DNA from: Pseudomonas fluorescens
Lineage (GTDB): Bacteria > Pseudomonadota > Gammaproteobacteria > Pseudomonadales > Pseudomonadaceae
Direction of reading: 5' to 3'
Length of the DNA stretch: 64,000 nucleotides
NCBI RefSeq assembly: GCF_001307275.1
Contig: NZ_CP012831.1
Location: 3,898,501 to 3,962,500 of the forward strand
A model generated the notes under the pieces. The model was not told the origin of the DNA and did no database searches. It saw nothing but the letters and a program-made list of their open reading frames with translations. Shown here piece after piece: positions 34,915 through 44,489 of this stretch. Numbering within the stretch: position 1 is the first letter of the stretch; each line of letters opens with the position of its first letter. The position numbers were made by a program, and so were the translations under genes.

Positions 34915-36405
34915 TCAGGCCTTGGCGCGGTCCAGCAGGTACTGGGTCAGCAGGGGCACTGGACGACCGGTGGCGCCCTTGTCCTTGCCGCCGCTGGTCC
35001 AGGCCGTGCCGGCGATGTCCAGGTGCGCCCAGTTCAGGTTCTTGGTGAAACGCGACAGGAAGCAGGCTGCGGTGATGGTCCCGGCTTTCGGGCCGCCGAT
35101 GTTGGCGATGTCGGCGAACGGGCTGTCCAGTTGTTCCTGGTACTCGTCGAACAAGGGCAACTGCCAGGCGCGGTCGTCGGCTTGCTGGCCGGCGCTGAGC
35201 AATTGGCCGATCAGTTCGTCGTTGTTGCCCAGCAGGCCCGAGGTGTGGGCACCGAGGGCGACGACGCAGGCACCGGTCAGGGTGGCGATGTCGATCACCG
35301 CTTGCGGCTTGAAGCGCTCGGAGTAGGTGAGGGCGTCACACAGCACCAGGCGGCCTTCGGCGTCGGTGTTGAGGATTTCCACGGTCTGGCCGCTCATGGT
35401 GGTGACGATGTCGCCCGGACGCGAGGCCGTACCGCTGGGCATGTTCTCGGCGCAGGCCAGGATGCACACCAGGTTGATCGGCAGTTGCAGTTCGAGCACG
35501 GCGCGCAGGGTGCCGAACACGCTCGCGGCGCCGCCCATGTCGTACTTCATTTCATCCATGCCGGCGCCTGGCTTGAGGCTGATGCCGCCGGTGTCGAAGG
35601 TGATGCCCTTGCCGACCAGCGCGTAAGGCTTCTCGGACTTCTTGCCGCCGTTGTATTGCATGACGATCAGGCGTGGCGGCTGGGCGCTGCCCTGGCCGAC
35701 GGAATAGAACGAACCCATGCCCAGGTCCTTGATCTTCTTCTCGTCGAAGACTTCGACTTTCAGGCCCTTGAACTCCTTGCCCAGTGCCTTGGCCCGTTCG
35801 CCGAGGAACGTCGGGTGGCAGATGTTCGGCGGCAGGTTGCCCAGGTCGCGGGTGAAGGCCATGCCGTTGGCAATCGCGGTGGCGTGGGTCACGGCACGCT
35901 GGACTTCAGCCTGGGCGGCCTTGATGGTCAGCAGGGTGATTTTCTTCAGGGCGCGGGGTTCGGCTTTCTGGCTCTTGAACTGGTCGAACTGGTATTCGCC
36001 GTCCACCAGGGTTTCCGCCAGCAGGCGGTTCTTGCCATAGCTGTCGCGACCCTTGACCACCAACTCGTCCAACGCCAGGACGGCATCAGCGCCGCCCAGG
36101 CCCTTGAGGGTGCCCAACACGCCGGCGATGATTTTACGGAACGGACGGTCGCCCAGTTCGGCGTCCTTGCCCACGCCCACCAGCAGCACCCGATCGGCCT
36201 TGAGGTTGGGCAAGCTGTGCAGCAACAGGCTCTGGCCGACCTTGCCGGCCAGGTCGCCGCGCTTGAGCACGGCGCTGATGGCACCGCCGCTCAGGCTGTC
36301 GAGCTGGGTGGCGACGACGCCGAGCTTGCGGTTTTCACCGACGGCAACCACCAGCGTGGCGGTTTTCAACGTTTCTGGGCTGACGCTTTTTACAACCAGT
36401 TCCAT
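34915..36405 (-). CDS. pepA: PepA, leucyl aminopeptidase A
   Basis: A 496-aa M17 metallo-aminopeptidase that releases N-terminal residues; PepA proteins also bind DNA. The start MELVVKSVSPETL at 36405 gives the exact family length. The metal-site signature NTDAEGRL and VGKGITFDTGGISLKP with the catalytic lysine are present. First gene of pepA-holC-(orf)-valS and divergent from lptF. Confidence 0.96.
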   Translation of the reverse strand: MELVVKSVSPETLKTATLVVAVGENRKLGVVATQLDSLSGGAISAVLKRGDLAGKVGQSLLLHSLPNLKADRVLLVGVGKDAELGDRPFRKIIAGVLGTLKGLGGADAVLALDELVVKGRDSYGKNRLLAETLVDGEYQFDQFKSQKAEPRALKKITLLTIKAAQAEVQRAVTHATAIANGMAFTRDLGNLPPNICHPTFLGERAKALGKEFKGLKVEVFDEKKIKDLGMGSFYSVGQGSAQPPRLIVMQYNGGKKSEKPYALVGKGITFDTGGISLKPGAGMDEMKYDMGGAASVFGTLRAVLELQLPINLVCILACAENMPSGTASRPGDIVTTMSGQTVEILNTDAEGRLVLCDALTYSERFKPQAVIDIATLTGACVVALGAHTSGLLGNNDELIGQLLSAGQQADDRAWQLPLFDEYQEQLDSPFADIANIGGPKAGTITAACFLSRFTKNLNWAHLDIAGTAWTSGGKDKGATGRPVPLLTQYLLDRAKA

Positions 36406-36718
36406 GTCCGGATCCCTGAGTGAATGGTCAAGAGGCCAGGCGCCGACACAATGGCGCGCTGAGCGAGCTTCTTCTATATAAAAGAAGCGCCGGTGCTTGC
36501 CGGCGACAAAGGCCGCAGTTTGAACCCCGGCGCCCGAGCCTGACAACCCTCGACGGCGCTAACTTTTGGCTTTAAGCAGCGGTTTAAAGCGTGCGAAGTG
36601 ACAGGCGCCTCCAATCACAGGATAATGCGGCTCTTTTTTCGGCGGTTCGCGTTGGCGGACCGGCTCGATACGTTTGCTTGTTTGGCCGCCTTAGCCTGAC
36701 AACCTTGGAGTGTCTGGT
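36406..36718. promoter_or_regulatory. Divergent pepA / lptF promoter region
   Basis: The pepA leader contains GCTTCTT..AAGAAGC and GCCGG..CCGGC hairpins (36460-36510). On the plus strand GATAATG (about 36618-36624) is a reasonable -10 box for lptF. No gene was seen. Confidence 0.4.
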
Positions 36719-37840
36719 TTGATCGTCTTTCGTTATCTATCCCGCGAAGTCCTGCTGACCCTGAGCGCCGTGAGCGCCGTGCTGCTGGTCATCATCATGA
36801 GCGGACGCTTCATCAAGTACCTTGCCCAGGCGGCCTCCGGCGCCCTGGATCCGGGCTCCCTGTTCCTGATCATGGGGTTCCGCCTGCCGGGCTTCCTGCA
36901 ATTGATCCTGCCGCTGGGGTTGTTCCTCGGCATTTTGCTGGCCTATGGGCGCTTGTACCTGGACAGCGAAATGACCGTGTTGTCGGCCACCGGCATGAGC
37001 CAGCAACGGCTGTTTCGCATGACCCTGTTCCCGGCCACATTGGTGGCGCTGGTGGTGGCCTGGCTGAGCCTGAGCCTGTCGCCCCAGGGCGCCAACCAAT
37101 TCCAGCTGCTGATCAACCAGCAGGACGCCATGACCGAATTCGACACCCTGGTGCCAGGGCGTTTCCAGGCCCTGCGCGACGGCACGCGGGTGACCTACAC
37201 CGAACAGCTCTCGGATGACCGGATCGACCTGGGCGGCGTCTTCATTACACAAAAGAACCTGTCTTCGGACTCCAAGAAGGACCGTGGCATTTCCGTGCTG
37301 GTGGCCGAGAAGGGCCGGCAGGAAATCAACCCCGACGGCAACCGCTACCTGATCCTGCACAATGGCTATCGCTACGATGGCAAGCCGGGGCAGGCCGACT
37401 ACCGGGCCATCAAGTACGACACCTATGGCGTGCTGTTGCCCAAGCCCGAGGTCAGCGACGAAGTCACCGACCGCGACGCGATGCCCACCGCCAGCCTGCT
37501 GGGCAACAAGGACATTCGTGCCCGCACCGAGCTGCAATGGCGCCTGTCGTTGCCGTTGCTGGTGTTCATCGTGACCCTCATGGCGGTCCCGCTGTCGCGG
37601 GTCAACCCGCGCCAGGGTCGTTTCCTCAAGTTGCTGCCGGCGATTCTCCTGTATATGGCTTACCTGACCATCCTGATTTCCGCACGCGGCGCCCTGGAGA
37701 AGGGCAAGATCCCGCCAGCGCTGGGCTTGTGGTGGGTGCATGGCATCTTCCTGGCCATCGGCCTGGGGCTGCTCTATTGGGAACCGCTGCGCCTGAAACT
37801 GGCCAGTCGTCGCAGCGCGCTGGAGGTGGCCCGTGGTTAA
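36719..37840 (+). CDS. lptF: LptF, lipopolysaccharide export permease
   Basis: One of the two membrane subunits of the LptBFG extractor that pulls LPS from the inner membrane. I favour the TTG start at 36719 (protein LIVFRYLSREV..., 373 aa) because GGAG lies 8 nt upstream; GTG at 36710 overlaps that site. Six transmembrane helices, three on each side of a periplasmic beta-jellyroll. It overlaps lptG by 8 nt. Confidence 0.93.
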   Translation: MIVFRYLSREVLLTLSAVSAVLLVIIMSGRFIKYLAQAASGALDPGSLFLIMGFRLPGFLQLILPLGLFLGILLAYGRLYLDSEMTVLSATGMSQQRLFRMTLFPATLVALVVAWLSLSLSPQGANQFQLLINQQDAMTEFDTLVPGRFQALRDGTRVTYTEQLSDDRIDLGGVFITQKNLSSDSKKDRGISVLVAEKGRQEINPDGNRYLILHNGYRYDGKPGQADYRAIKYDTYGVLLPKPEVSDEVTDRDAMPTASLLGNKDIRARTELQWRLSLPLLVFIVTLMAVPLSRVNPRQGRFLKLLPAILLYMAYLTILISARGALEKGKIPPALGLWWVHGIFLAIGLGLLYWEPLRLKLASRRSALEVARG

Positions 37841-38894
37841 ACTCGACCGCTACATCGGCAGCAGTGTGTTCATGGCGATTCTCGCGGTGCTGGGGATCAT
37901 CCTTGGCCTGGCGACCCTGTTTGCCTTCATCGATGAAATGAGCGACGTCAGCGACACCTATACCCTCACGGACGTGGCGAGCTACGTGCTGCTGACCGCG
38001 CCTAGGCGCCTGTACGACATGCTGCCGATGGCGGCGCTGATCGGCTGCCTGATCGGCCTGGGCAGCCTGGCCAGCAACAGCGAGCTGACCATCATGCGCG
38101 CCGCAGGCGTGTCCATTGGTCGGATCGTCTGGGCGGTGATGAAGCCGATGCTGGTGCTGATGCTGGTGGGTGTGTTGATCGGCGAATACATCGCCCCGGC
38201 CACCGAGAACACCGCCCAGGCCAACCGTTCCCTGGCCCAGGGCGGCGGTGATGCGCAAAGCGCCAAGCACGGCCTGTGGCACCGCCAGGGTGACGAGTTC
38301 ATCCACATCAACTCGGTCCAGCCCAATGGCATCCTCTATGGCGTGACCCGCTATCGTTTCGACGACCAGCGGCACATGCTGTCATCGAGCTTCGCCAAGC
38401 GCGCGAACTTCGCCGAGGACCACTGGCAATTGAGTGATGTCACCACCACCCTGTTCCATGACAAGCGCACCGAAGTGGTCGCCGCCCCGCAAGAGCGTTG
38501 GGACGTGTCGATCAGCCCGCAGTTGCTCAGTACCGTGGTGATGGCGCCGGAATCGCTGTCGATTACCGGTTTGTGGGGCTATATCCACTATCTGGCGGAC
38601 CAGGGCCTGAACAATGGCCGCTACTGGCTGGCTTTTTGGGTCAAGGTGTTGCAACCGCTGGTCACCGCCGCCCTGGTGTTGATGGCGATTTCCTTCATTT
38701 TCGGCCCGCTGCGTTCGGTGACCCTCGGTCAACGGGTGTTTACTGGCGTACTGGTAGGTTTCACCTTCCGTATCGCCCAGGATCTGCTGGGGCCGTCGAG
38801 CCTGGTGTTCGGTTTCTCGCCGCTGTTCGCGGTGCTGGTCCCCGCCGGTGTCTGCGCGTTGGCCGGGCTCTGGTTGCTGCGTCGGGCGGGTTGA
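37833..38894 (+). CDS. lptG: LptG, lipopolysaccharide export permease
   Basis: The partner of LptF, 353 aa, with the same 3+3 helix architecture and a periplasmic jellyroll. A GTG start with TGGAGG 7 nt upstream lies within the 3' end of lptF, giving tight coupling. The family segment LDRYIGSSVF..I...LG....FAFIDE is present. The LptB ATPase is encoded elsewhere. Confidence 0.94.
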   Translation: MVKLDRYIGSSVFMAILAVLGIILGLATLFAFIDEMSDVSDTYTLTDVASYVLLTAPRRLYDMLPMAALIGCLIGLGSLASNSELTIMRAAGVSIGRIVWAVMKPMLVLMLVGVLIGEYIAPATENTAQANRSLAQGGGDAQSAKHGLWHRQGDEFIHINSVQPNGILYGVTRYRFDDQRHMLSSSFAKRANFAEDHWQLSDVTTTLFHDKRTEVVAAPQERWDVSISPQLLSTVVMAPESLSITGLWGYIHYLADQGLNNGRYWLAFWVKVLQPLVTAALVLMAISFIFGPLRSVTLGQRVFTGVLVGFTFRIAQDLLGPSSLVFGFSPLFAVLVPAGVCALAGLWLLRRAG

Positions 38895-38922
38895 GCTACA
38901 TCCAACGTGGCGAGCGGGCTCC

Positions 38923-39048
38923 TGTGGCGAGGGAGCTTGCTCCCGCTGGACTGCGCAGCAGTCCCCTACCGTCTGCCTGACATATCGCCGTGGCGGGTAA
39001 ATCGAGGGCCGCTTCGCAGCCCAACGGGAGCAAGCTCCCTCGCCACAA
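38923..39048. repeat. REP-like palindrome, GTGGCGAGGGAGC family
   Basis: TGTGGCGAGGGAGCTTGCTC on the left and GAGCAAGCTCCCTCGCCACA on the right flank about 80 bp. The same family forms part of the tandem repeat at 60807-61619. Confidence 0.88.
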
Positions 39049-39150
39049 GAGCTCATCGACAGGCGAACGTGACGCTTGCGCGGTGTATCAGGTACAATTC
39101 CCGGCTATTTTTCGGCGGGCCATGCCTGCAGCCTTTTTGAGTGTTGATCC

Positions 39151-40950
39151 GTGAGTGATTTGAGTCATATCCGCAATTTCTCCATCATCGCCCACATTGA
39201 CCATGGCAAGTCGACGCTGGCTGATCGCTTCATCCAGATGTGCGGCGGCCTGGCCGAGCGTGAAATGGAAGCCCAGGTCCTGGACTCCATGGACCTCGAG
39301 CGCGAGCGCGGGATCACCATCAAGGCCCACAGCGTTACCCTCTATTACAAGGCCCGCGACGGCGTCACCTATCAGCTGAACTTCATCGATACCCCGGGCC
39401 ACGTCGACTTCACCTATGAAGTCAGCCGGTCGCTGGCGGCCTGTGAGGGTGCATTGCTGGTGGTCGATGCCGGCCAGGGCGTCGAGGCCCAGTCGGTCGC
39501 CAACTGCTACACGGCCATCGAGCAGGGCCTGGAAGTCATGCCAGTGCTGAACAAGATCGACCTGCCCCAGGCCGATCCGGACCGCGTGAAGGAAGAAATC
39601 GAGAAAATCATCGGCATCGACGCCACCGACGCGGTCACCTGCAGCGCCAAGACCGGCCTGGGCGTGGATGAAGTGCTCGAACGCCTGGTCACCACCATTC
39701 CCGCGCCAACCGGCAACATCGAAGATCCGCTGCAGGCGTTGATCATCGACTCCTGGTTCGACAACTACCTGGGCGTAGTCTCCCTGGTTCGCGTGCGCCA
39801 TGGCCGCGTGAAGAAGGGCGACAAGATCCTGGTCAAGTCCACCGGCAAGATCCACCTGGTGGACAGCGTCGGGGTCTTCAACCCGAAACATACCGCCACC
39901 GTCGACCTGAAGGCCGGTGAAGTGGGCTTCATCATCGCGGGCATCAAGGACATCCACGGGGCGCCGGTCGGCGACACCCTGACCTTGAGCTCCACCCCCG
40001 ACGTCGATGTGCTGCCCGGTTTCAAGCGCATCCAGCCGCAGGTCTATGCCGGCCTGTTCCCGGTCAGTTCCGACGACTTCGAGGATTTCCGCGAAGCCCT
40101 GCAAAAGCTGACCCTGAACGACTCGTCCCTGCAATACACTCCGGAAAGCTCCGACGCCCTGGGCTTCGGCTTCCGCTGCGGGTTCCTGGGCATGCTGCAC
40201 ATGGAAATCATCCAGGAGCGCCTGGAGCGCGAGTACGACCTGGACCTGATCACCACGGCACCGACGGTAATCTTCGAGCTGCTGCTCAAGAACGGCGAAA
40301 CCCTCTACGTCGACAACCCGTCCAAGCTGCCGGACCTGTCGGCCATCGAAGACATGCGCGAGCCGATCGTGCGGGCCAACATCCTTGTGCCTCAGGAGCA
40401 CCTGGGTAACGTCATTACCCTGTGCATCGAGAAACGCGGTGTGCAACACGACATGCTGTTCCTCGGCACGCAGGTCCAGGTGACCTACGACCTGCCGATG
40501 AACGAAGTGGTGCTGGACTTCTTCGACCGCCTCAAATCCACCAGTCGCGGCTATGCTTCGCTGGACTATCATTTCGATCGTTACCAATCGGCTAATCTGG
40601 TGAAGCTGGATGTGCTGATCAACGGTGAGAAAGTCGATGCCCTGGCATTGATCGTGCACCGTGACAACGCGCACTACAAAGGTCGTGCATTGACCGAGAA
40701 GATGAAGGAACTGATTCCGCGGCAGATGTTCGATGTGGCAATCCAGGCCGCCATTGGCGGGCAGATTGTGGCGCGTACAACCGTCAAGGCGCTCAGAAAG
40801 AACGTATTGGCCAAATGCTACGGCGGCGACGTCAGCCGTAAGCGCAAGCTGTTGGAAAAGCAGAAGGCCGGTAAAAAACGCATGAAGCAGGTCGGTAACG
40901 TGGAAATTCCACAGGAAGCCTTCCTTGCGGTGCTCAGGTTGGATAGTTAG
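39151..40950 (+). CDS. lepA: LepA (EF-4), translational GTPase
   Basis: A 599-aa ribosome-associated GTPase that resembles EF-G without domain IV. The GTG start opens SDLSHIRNFSIIAHIDHGKST, whose G1 motif is HIDHGKST; G3 DTPGH and G4 NKID follow. The LepA-specific C-terminal domain ends KRMKQVGNVEIPQEAFLAVL. Cotranscribed with lepB, which starts 5 nt later. Confidence 0.98.
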   Translation: MSDLSHIRNFSIIAHIDHGKSTLADRFIQMCGGLAEREMEAQVLDSMDLERERGITIKAHSVTLYYKARDGVTYQLNFIDTPGHVDFTYEVSRSLAACEGALLVVDAGQGVEAQSVANCYTAIEQGLEVMPVLNKIDLPQADPDRVKEEIEKIIGIDATDAVTCSAKTGLGVDEVLERLVTTIPAPTGNIEDPLQALIIDSWFDNYLGVVSLVRVRHGRVKKGDKILVKSTGKIHLVDSVGVFNPKHTATVDLKAGEVGFIIAGIKDIHGAPVGDTLTLSSTPDVDVLPGFKRIQPQVYAGLFPVSSDDFEDFREALQKLTLNDSSLQYTPESSDALGFGFRCGFLGMLHMEIIQERLEREYDLDLITTAPTVIFELLLKNGETLYVDNPSKLPDLSAIEDMREPIVRANILVPQEHLGNVITLCIEKRGVQHDMLFLGTQVQVTYDLPMNEVVLDFFDRLKSTSRGYASLDYHFDRYQSANLVKLDVLINGEKVDALALIVHRDNAHYKGRALTEKMKELIPRQMFDVAIQAAIGGQIVARTTVKALRKNVLAKCYGGDVSRKRKLLEKQKAGKKRMKQVGNVEIPQEAFLAVLRLDS

Positions 40951-40955
40951 GTCCT

Positions 40956-41810
40956 ATGTCGCTAAATTTCCCGCTGTTGCTGGTTATCGCCGTGTTTGTC
41001 TGCGGCCTGTTGGCGTTGCTTGATCTGTTGTTCCTGGCGCCTCGGCGCCGGGCGGCCATCGCCTCTTATCAGGGCAGCGTCAGCCAGCCTGATGGCGTGG
41101 TGGTCGAAAAGCTCAACAAGGAACCGCTGCTGGTCGAATACGGCAAGTCGTTCTTTCCGGTGCTGTTCATCGTGCTGGTGCTGCGCTCGTTCCTGGTGGA
41201 ACCGTTCCAGATCCCGTCCGGCTCGATGAAGCCGACCCTGGACGTGGGCGATTTCATTCTGGTGAACAAGTTCTCCTACGGGATCCGCCTGCCGGTGATC
41301 GACAAGAAAGTCATCGAGGTGGGTGACCCGCAGCGTGGCGATGTCATGGTGTTCCGCTTCCCGAGCGACCCGAACGTCAACTACATCAAGCGCGTGGTCG
41401 GCTTGCCGGGCGACACGATCCGCTACACCGCCGACAAGCGTCTGTTCGTCAATGGCGAGTCAGTGGCCGAACAATTGCTCGGCTCCGAGCCGGGTACGCT
41501 GGGCAGTGCCGAACTCTACCGGGAAAAACTCGGCGAGGCCGAACACCTGATCCGCAAGGAAATGAGCCGCTACCGCGCAACGCCGGACCGCTCGTGGACC
41601 GTGCCGGCGGGGCACTATTTCATGATGGGCGACAACCGCGACAACTCCAACGACAGCCGTTACTGGGATGATCCGAACATTCCCAAGGACTTGCTGGGCA
41701 TGGTCCCGGACCGAAACATCGTCGGCAAGGCCTTTGCGGTCTGGATGAGCTGGCCGGAACCCAAACTCAGCCACCTGCCGAATTTCTCGCGGGTTGGCCT
41801 GATCAAGTAA
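40956..41810 (+). CDS. lepB: LepB, signal peptidase I
   Basis: A 284-aa inner-membrane serine protease that removes Sec and Tat signal peptides. Two N-terminal membrane helices (about 4-22 and 62-80) are followed by the catalytic Ser in PSGSMKPTL and Lys in NYIKRVVGLPGD. The C-terminal GDNRDNSNDSRYWG-type box appears as MMGDNRDNSNDSRYWD. Part of lepA-lepB-rnc-era. Confidence 0.97.
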   Translation: MSLNFPLLLVIAVFVCGLLALLDLLFLAPRRRAAIASYQGSVSQPDGVVVEKLNKEPLLVEYGKSFFPVLFIVLVLRSFLVEPFQIPSGSMKPTLDVGDFILVNKFSYGIRLPVIDKKVIEVGDPQRGDVMVFRFPSDPNVNYIKRVVGLPGDTIRYTADKRLFVNGESVAEQLLGSEPGTLGSAELYREKLGEAEHLIRKEMSRYRATPDRSWTVPAGHYFMMGDNRDNSNDSRYWDDPNIPKDLLGMVPDRNIVGKAFAVWMSWPEPKLSHLPNFSRVGLIK

Positions 41811-41817
41811 TCACACA

Positions 41818-41840
41818 CGGCGCTGTTGAACACAGCGCCG
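41818..41840 (+). terminator. Hairpin after lepB, weak terminator or processing site
   Basis: CGGCGCTGT-TGAAC-ACAGCGCCG, a 9-bp stem followed by AATGCTTTT. The T-run is short and displaced, so processing or attenuation is as likely as full termination. Confidence 0.5.
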
Positions 41841-41878
41841 AATGCTTTTCTGGAGCCTGCACAAGGTTGCCCGGAGGC

Positions 41879-41998
41879 ATGAAGCCAACGATAGTCAGGA
41901 CGTCATTTTTGAACACAGCGTTAATTGTCCCAAGCCAACGGTGCCTTGCCACCGTGGCGGTGGAATCCAGCCACGAACTCAGCGTGGGTAAACCGTGA
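41879..41998 (+). CDS. Possible 39-aa ORF between lepB and rnc
   Basis: An ATG at 41879 with CGGAGG directly upstream opens a 39-codon frame beginning MKPTIVRTSF and ending ELSVGKP; its TGA overlaps the rnc GTG start. Many pseudomonads have a DUF4845 membrane protein of about 120 aa here, which is absent. This could be a leader peptide that couples rnc translation, or a degraded remnant. Not recognised. Confidence 0.35.
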   Translation: MKPTIVRTSFLNTALIVPSQRCLATVAVESSHELSVGKP

Positions 41999-42684
41999 GC
42001 GTTTCTCTAAGCCGTCTCGAGCGTCAGCTCGGCTACACCTTCAAGGACCCGGACCTGATGCTCCTGGCCCTCACTCACCGCAGTTTTGCCGGGCGCAACA
42101 ACGAGCGCCTGGAATTCCTCGGCGATGCCATCCTCAACTTCGTGGCCGGCGAGGCGCTGTTCGAGCGCTTCCCGCTGGCCCGCGAAGGCCAGTTGTCGCG
42201 TTTGCGCGCGCGGTTGGTAAAAGGTGAGACCCTGGCCGTGCTGGCCCGTGGTTTCGACCTGGGCGAATACCTGCGCCTGGGCTCCGGTGAATTGAAAAGC
42301 GGCGGTTTCCGTCGCGAGTCGATCCTGGCCGATGCCCTGGAAGCGTTGATTGGCGCGATCTACCTGGACTCCGGCATGGACATGGCGCGCGAACGCGTGC
42401 TGGCCTGGCTGACTTCCGAGATCGACAGCCTGACGCTGGTGGACACCAACAAGGATCCGAAGACCCGTTTGCAGGAATTCCTGCAATCGCGCAGTTGCGA
42501 ACTGCCGCGCTACGAAGTGGTGGATATCCAGGGTGAGCCGCATTGCCGAACCTTCTTCGTCGAATGCGAAGTTGTCCTACTGAATGAGAAAAGCCGGGGT
42601 CAGGGTGTGAGTCGTCGTATTGCCGAACAGGTAGCGGCCGCCGCAGCACTGATTGCCCTGGGCGTGGAGAATGGCAATGACTGA
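41995..42684 (+). CDS. rnc: Ribonuclease III
   Basis: A 229-aa double-strand RNase for rRNA and mRNA processing. The GTG start gives VSLSRLERQLGYTF. The catalytic signature NERLEFLGDAIL and second-site DALEALIGAIYLDSG are intact. The dsRNA-binding domain occupies residues from about 155, with DPKTRLQEFLQ and a basic tail. It overlaps era by 8 nt. Confidence 0.97.
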   Translation: MSVSLSRLERQLGYTFKDPDLMLLALTHRSFAGRNNERLEFLGDAILNFVAGEALFERFPLAREGQLSRLRARLVKGETLAVLARGFDLGEYLRLGSGELKSGGFRRESILADALEALIGAIYLDSGMDMARERVLAWLTSEIDSLTLVDTNKDPKTRLQEFLQSRSCELPRYEVVDIQGEPHCRTFFVECEVVLLNEKSRGQGVSRRIAEQVAAAAALIALGVENGND

Positions 42685-43579
42685 TACAACCGTCACCCGC
42701 TGCGGCTATGTCGCCATTGTCGGTCGGCCGAACGTGGGCAAGTCCACGTTGCTGAACCACATCCTGGGCCAGAAACTGGCGATCACCTCGCGCAAGCCCC
42801 AGACCACCCGCCACAACATGCTGGGCATCAAGACCGAAGGCGCCGTGCAGGCGATCTACGTCGACACCCCGGGCATGCACAAGGGTGGCGAAAAGGCCTT
42901 GAACCGCTACATGAACAAGACTGCCTCGGCGGCGTTGAAAGACGTCGACGTGGTGATCTTCGTGGTCGACCGCACCAAATGGACCGAAGAAGACCAGATG
43001 GTCCTCGAGCGCGTCCAGTACGTGACAGGGCCGTTGATCGTGGCGCTGAACAAGACCGATCGCATCGAAGACAAGGCTGAACTGATGCCGCACCTGACCT
43101 GGCTGCAGGAACAGTTGCCCAATGCCCAGATCATCCCGATCTCTGCCCAGCACGGCCATAACCTCGACGCGCTGGAGCGGGTGATTGCCGAACACCTGCC
43201 GGAAAATGATCATTTCTTCCCTGAAGACCAGATCACCGACCGTAGCAGCCGTTTCCTCGCCGCCGAGCTGGTGCGCGAGAAAATCATGCGCCAGATGGGC
43301 GCCGAGCTGCCTTACCAGATCACGGTCGAGATCGAGGAGTTCAAGCAACAGGGCAAGACCCTGCACATCCATGCGTTGATCCTCGTCGAACGTGACGGCC
43401 AGAAGAAAATCATCATTGGCGACAAGGGCGAGCGCATCAAGCGCATCGGCACCGAGGCGCGCAAGGACATGGAGCTGCTGTTCGACTCCAAGATCATGCT
43501 CAACCTGTGGGTCAAGGTGAAGGGCGGCTGGTCCGATGACGAGCGTGCGCTGCGTTCGTTGGGTTACGGCGACCTCTGA
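42677..43579 (+). CDS. era: Era, ribosome-assembly GTPase
   Basis: A 300-aa GTPase required for 16S rRNA maturation. The ATG at 42677 lies within the rnc 3' end. G1 GRPNVGKST, G3 DTPGMH and G4 NKTD are visible. The C-terminal KH RNA-binding domain has KKIIIGDKGERIKRIG. Coupling to rnc is conserved across gamma-proteobacteria. Confidence 0.98.
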   Translation: MTDTTVTRCGYVAIVGRPNVGKSTLLNHILGQKLAITSRKPQTTRHNMLGIKTEGAVQAIYVDTPGMHKGGEKALNRYMNKTASAALKDVDVVIFVVDRTKWTEEDQMVLERVQYVTGPLIVALNKTDRIEDKAELMPHLTWLQEQLPNAQIIPISAQHGHNLDALERVIAEHLPENDHFFPEDQITDRSSRFLAAELVREKIMRQMGAELPYQITVEIEEFKQQGKTLHIHALILVERDGQKKIIIGDKGERIKRIGTEARKDMELLFDSKIMLNLWVKVKGGWSDDERALRSLGYGDL

Positions 43580-43608
43580 TCAGCTGACTGGATGTACCAA
43601 GAACCATT

Positions 43609-43697
43609 GTGGGAGCGAGCTTGCTCGCGATGAGGGCCTGATGTTCAACATGGATGTTGACTGACAGACCGCTATCGCGAGCAAGCTCGCTCCCACA
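43609..43697. repeat. REP doublet between era and recO
   Basis: Inverted TGTGGGAGCGAGC arms interrupt the usual era-recO spacing and end about 54 nt before the recO start. Confidence 0.9.
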
Positions 43698-43750
43698 TTG
43701 GTTTGGGGTTGTTGAAAAACTCTGCTCGTCTATTGAGAACTCTGATTTCC

Positions 43751-44440
43751 ATGCCCCCAACCCAACCCACCGGCCAATCCGCCTACGTCCTCCACAGCCG
43801 CGCCTACCGCGAAAGCAGCGCCCTGGTGGACTTCCTCACGCCCCAGGGGCGGCTGCGGGCGGTGTTGCGGGGGGCGCGGGGCAAGGCGGGGACGCTGGCG
43901 CGGCCGTTCGTGCCGCTGGAAGTCGAATTTCGCGGGCGGGGCGAGTTGAAGAACGTCGGGCGCATGGAAAGCAACGGCGTCGCCGCCTGGCTCAACGGCG
44001 AGGCGTTGTTCAGCGGCTTGTACCTCAATGAACTGCTGATCCGCCTGCTGCCCGCCGAAGATCCTCACCCGGCCGTCTTCGACCACTACGCCGCCACGCT
44101 GCTGGCCCTGGCCGAAGGCCGTCCGCTGGAACCGCTGCTGCGGTCGTTCGAATGGCGCCTGCTGGATGACCTGGGCTATGGCTTCGCCTTGAGCACCGAC
44201 CTGCACGGTGAGCCCATCGCCGCCGACGGCCTCTACCGTTTGCAAGTGGATGCTGGCCTGGAGCGGGTCTACCTGCTGCAACCGGGGCTGTTCAACGGCG
44301 CCGAGCTGCTGGCCATGGCCGAGGCCGACTGGAGCGCGCCGGGCGCCTTGTCGGCGGCCAAGCGCCTGATGCGCCAAGCCTTGGCCGTGCATTTGGGCGG
44401 TCGGCCCCTGGTCAGTCGCGAGCTGTTTCGCAAGCCCTGA
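43751..44440 (+). CDS. recO: RecO, DNA repair mediator
   Basis: A 229-aa recombination mediator that helps RecA load on SSB-coated DNA. The N-terminal OB fold starts QSAYVLHSRAYRESSALVDFLTPQGR. The C-terminal helical domain has no cysteines, so the zinc finger of some RecO proteins is absent, as in other gamma-proteobacteria. The ATG at 43751 matches the family better than the upstream Met codon at 43703. Confidence 0.95.
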   Translation: MPPTQPTGQSAYVLHSRAYRESSALVDFLTPQGRLRAVLRGARGKAGTLARPFVPLEVEFRGRGELKNVGRMESNGVAAWLNGEALFSGLYLNELLIRLLPAEDPHPAVFDHYAATLLALAEGRPLEPLLRSFEWRLLDDLGYGFALSTDLHGEPIAADGLYRLQVDAGLERVYLLQPGLFNGAELLAMAEADWSAPGALSAAKRLMRQALAVHLGGRPLVSRELFRKP

Positions 44441-44489
44441 TCAACCCGTATGCTGTGGGCCGACTATCTGTCCCTTCAGGAGCCTTTTT

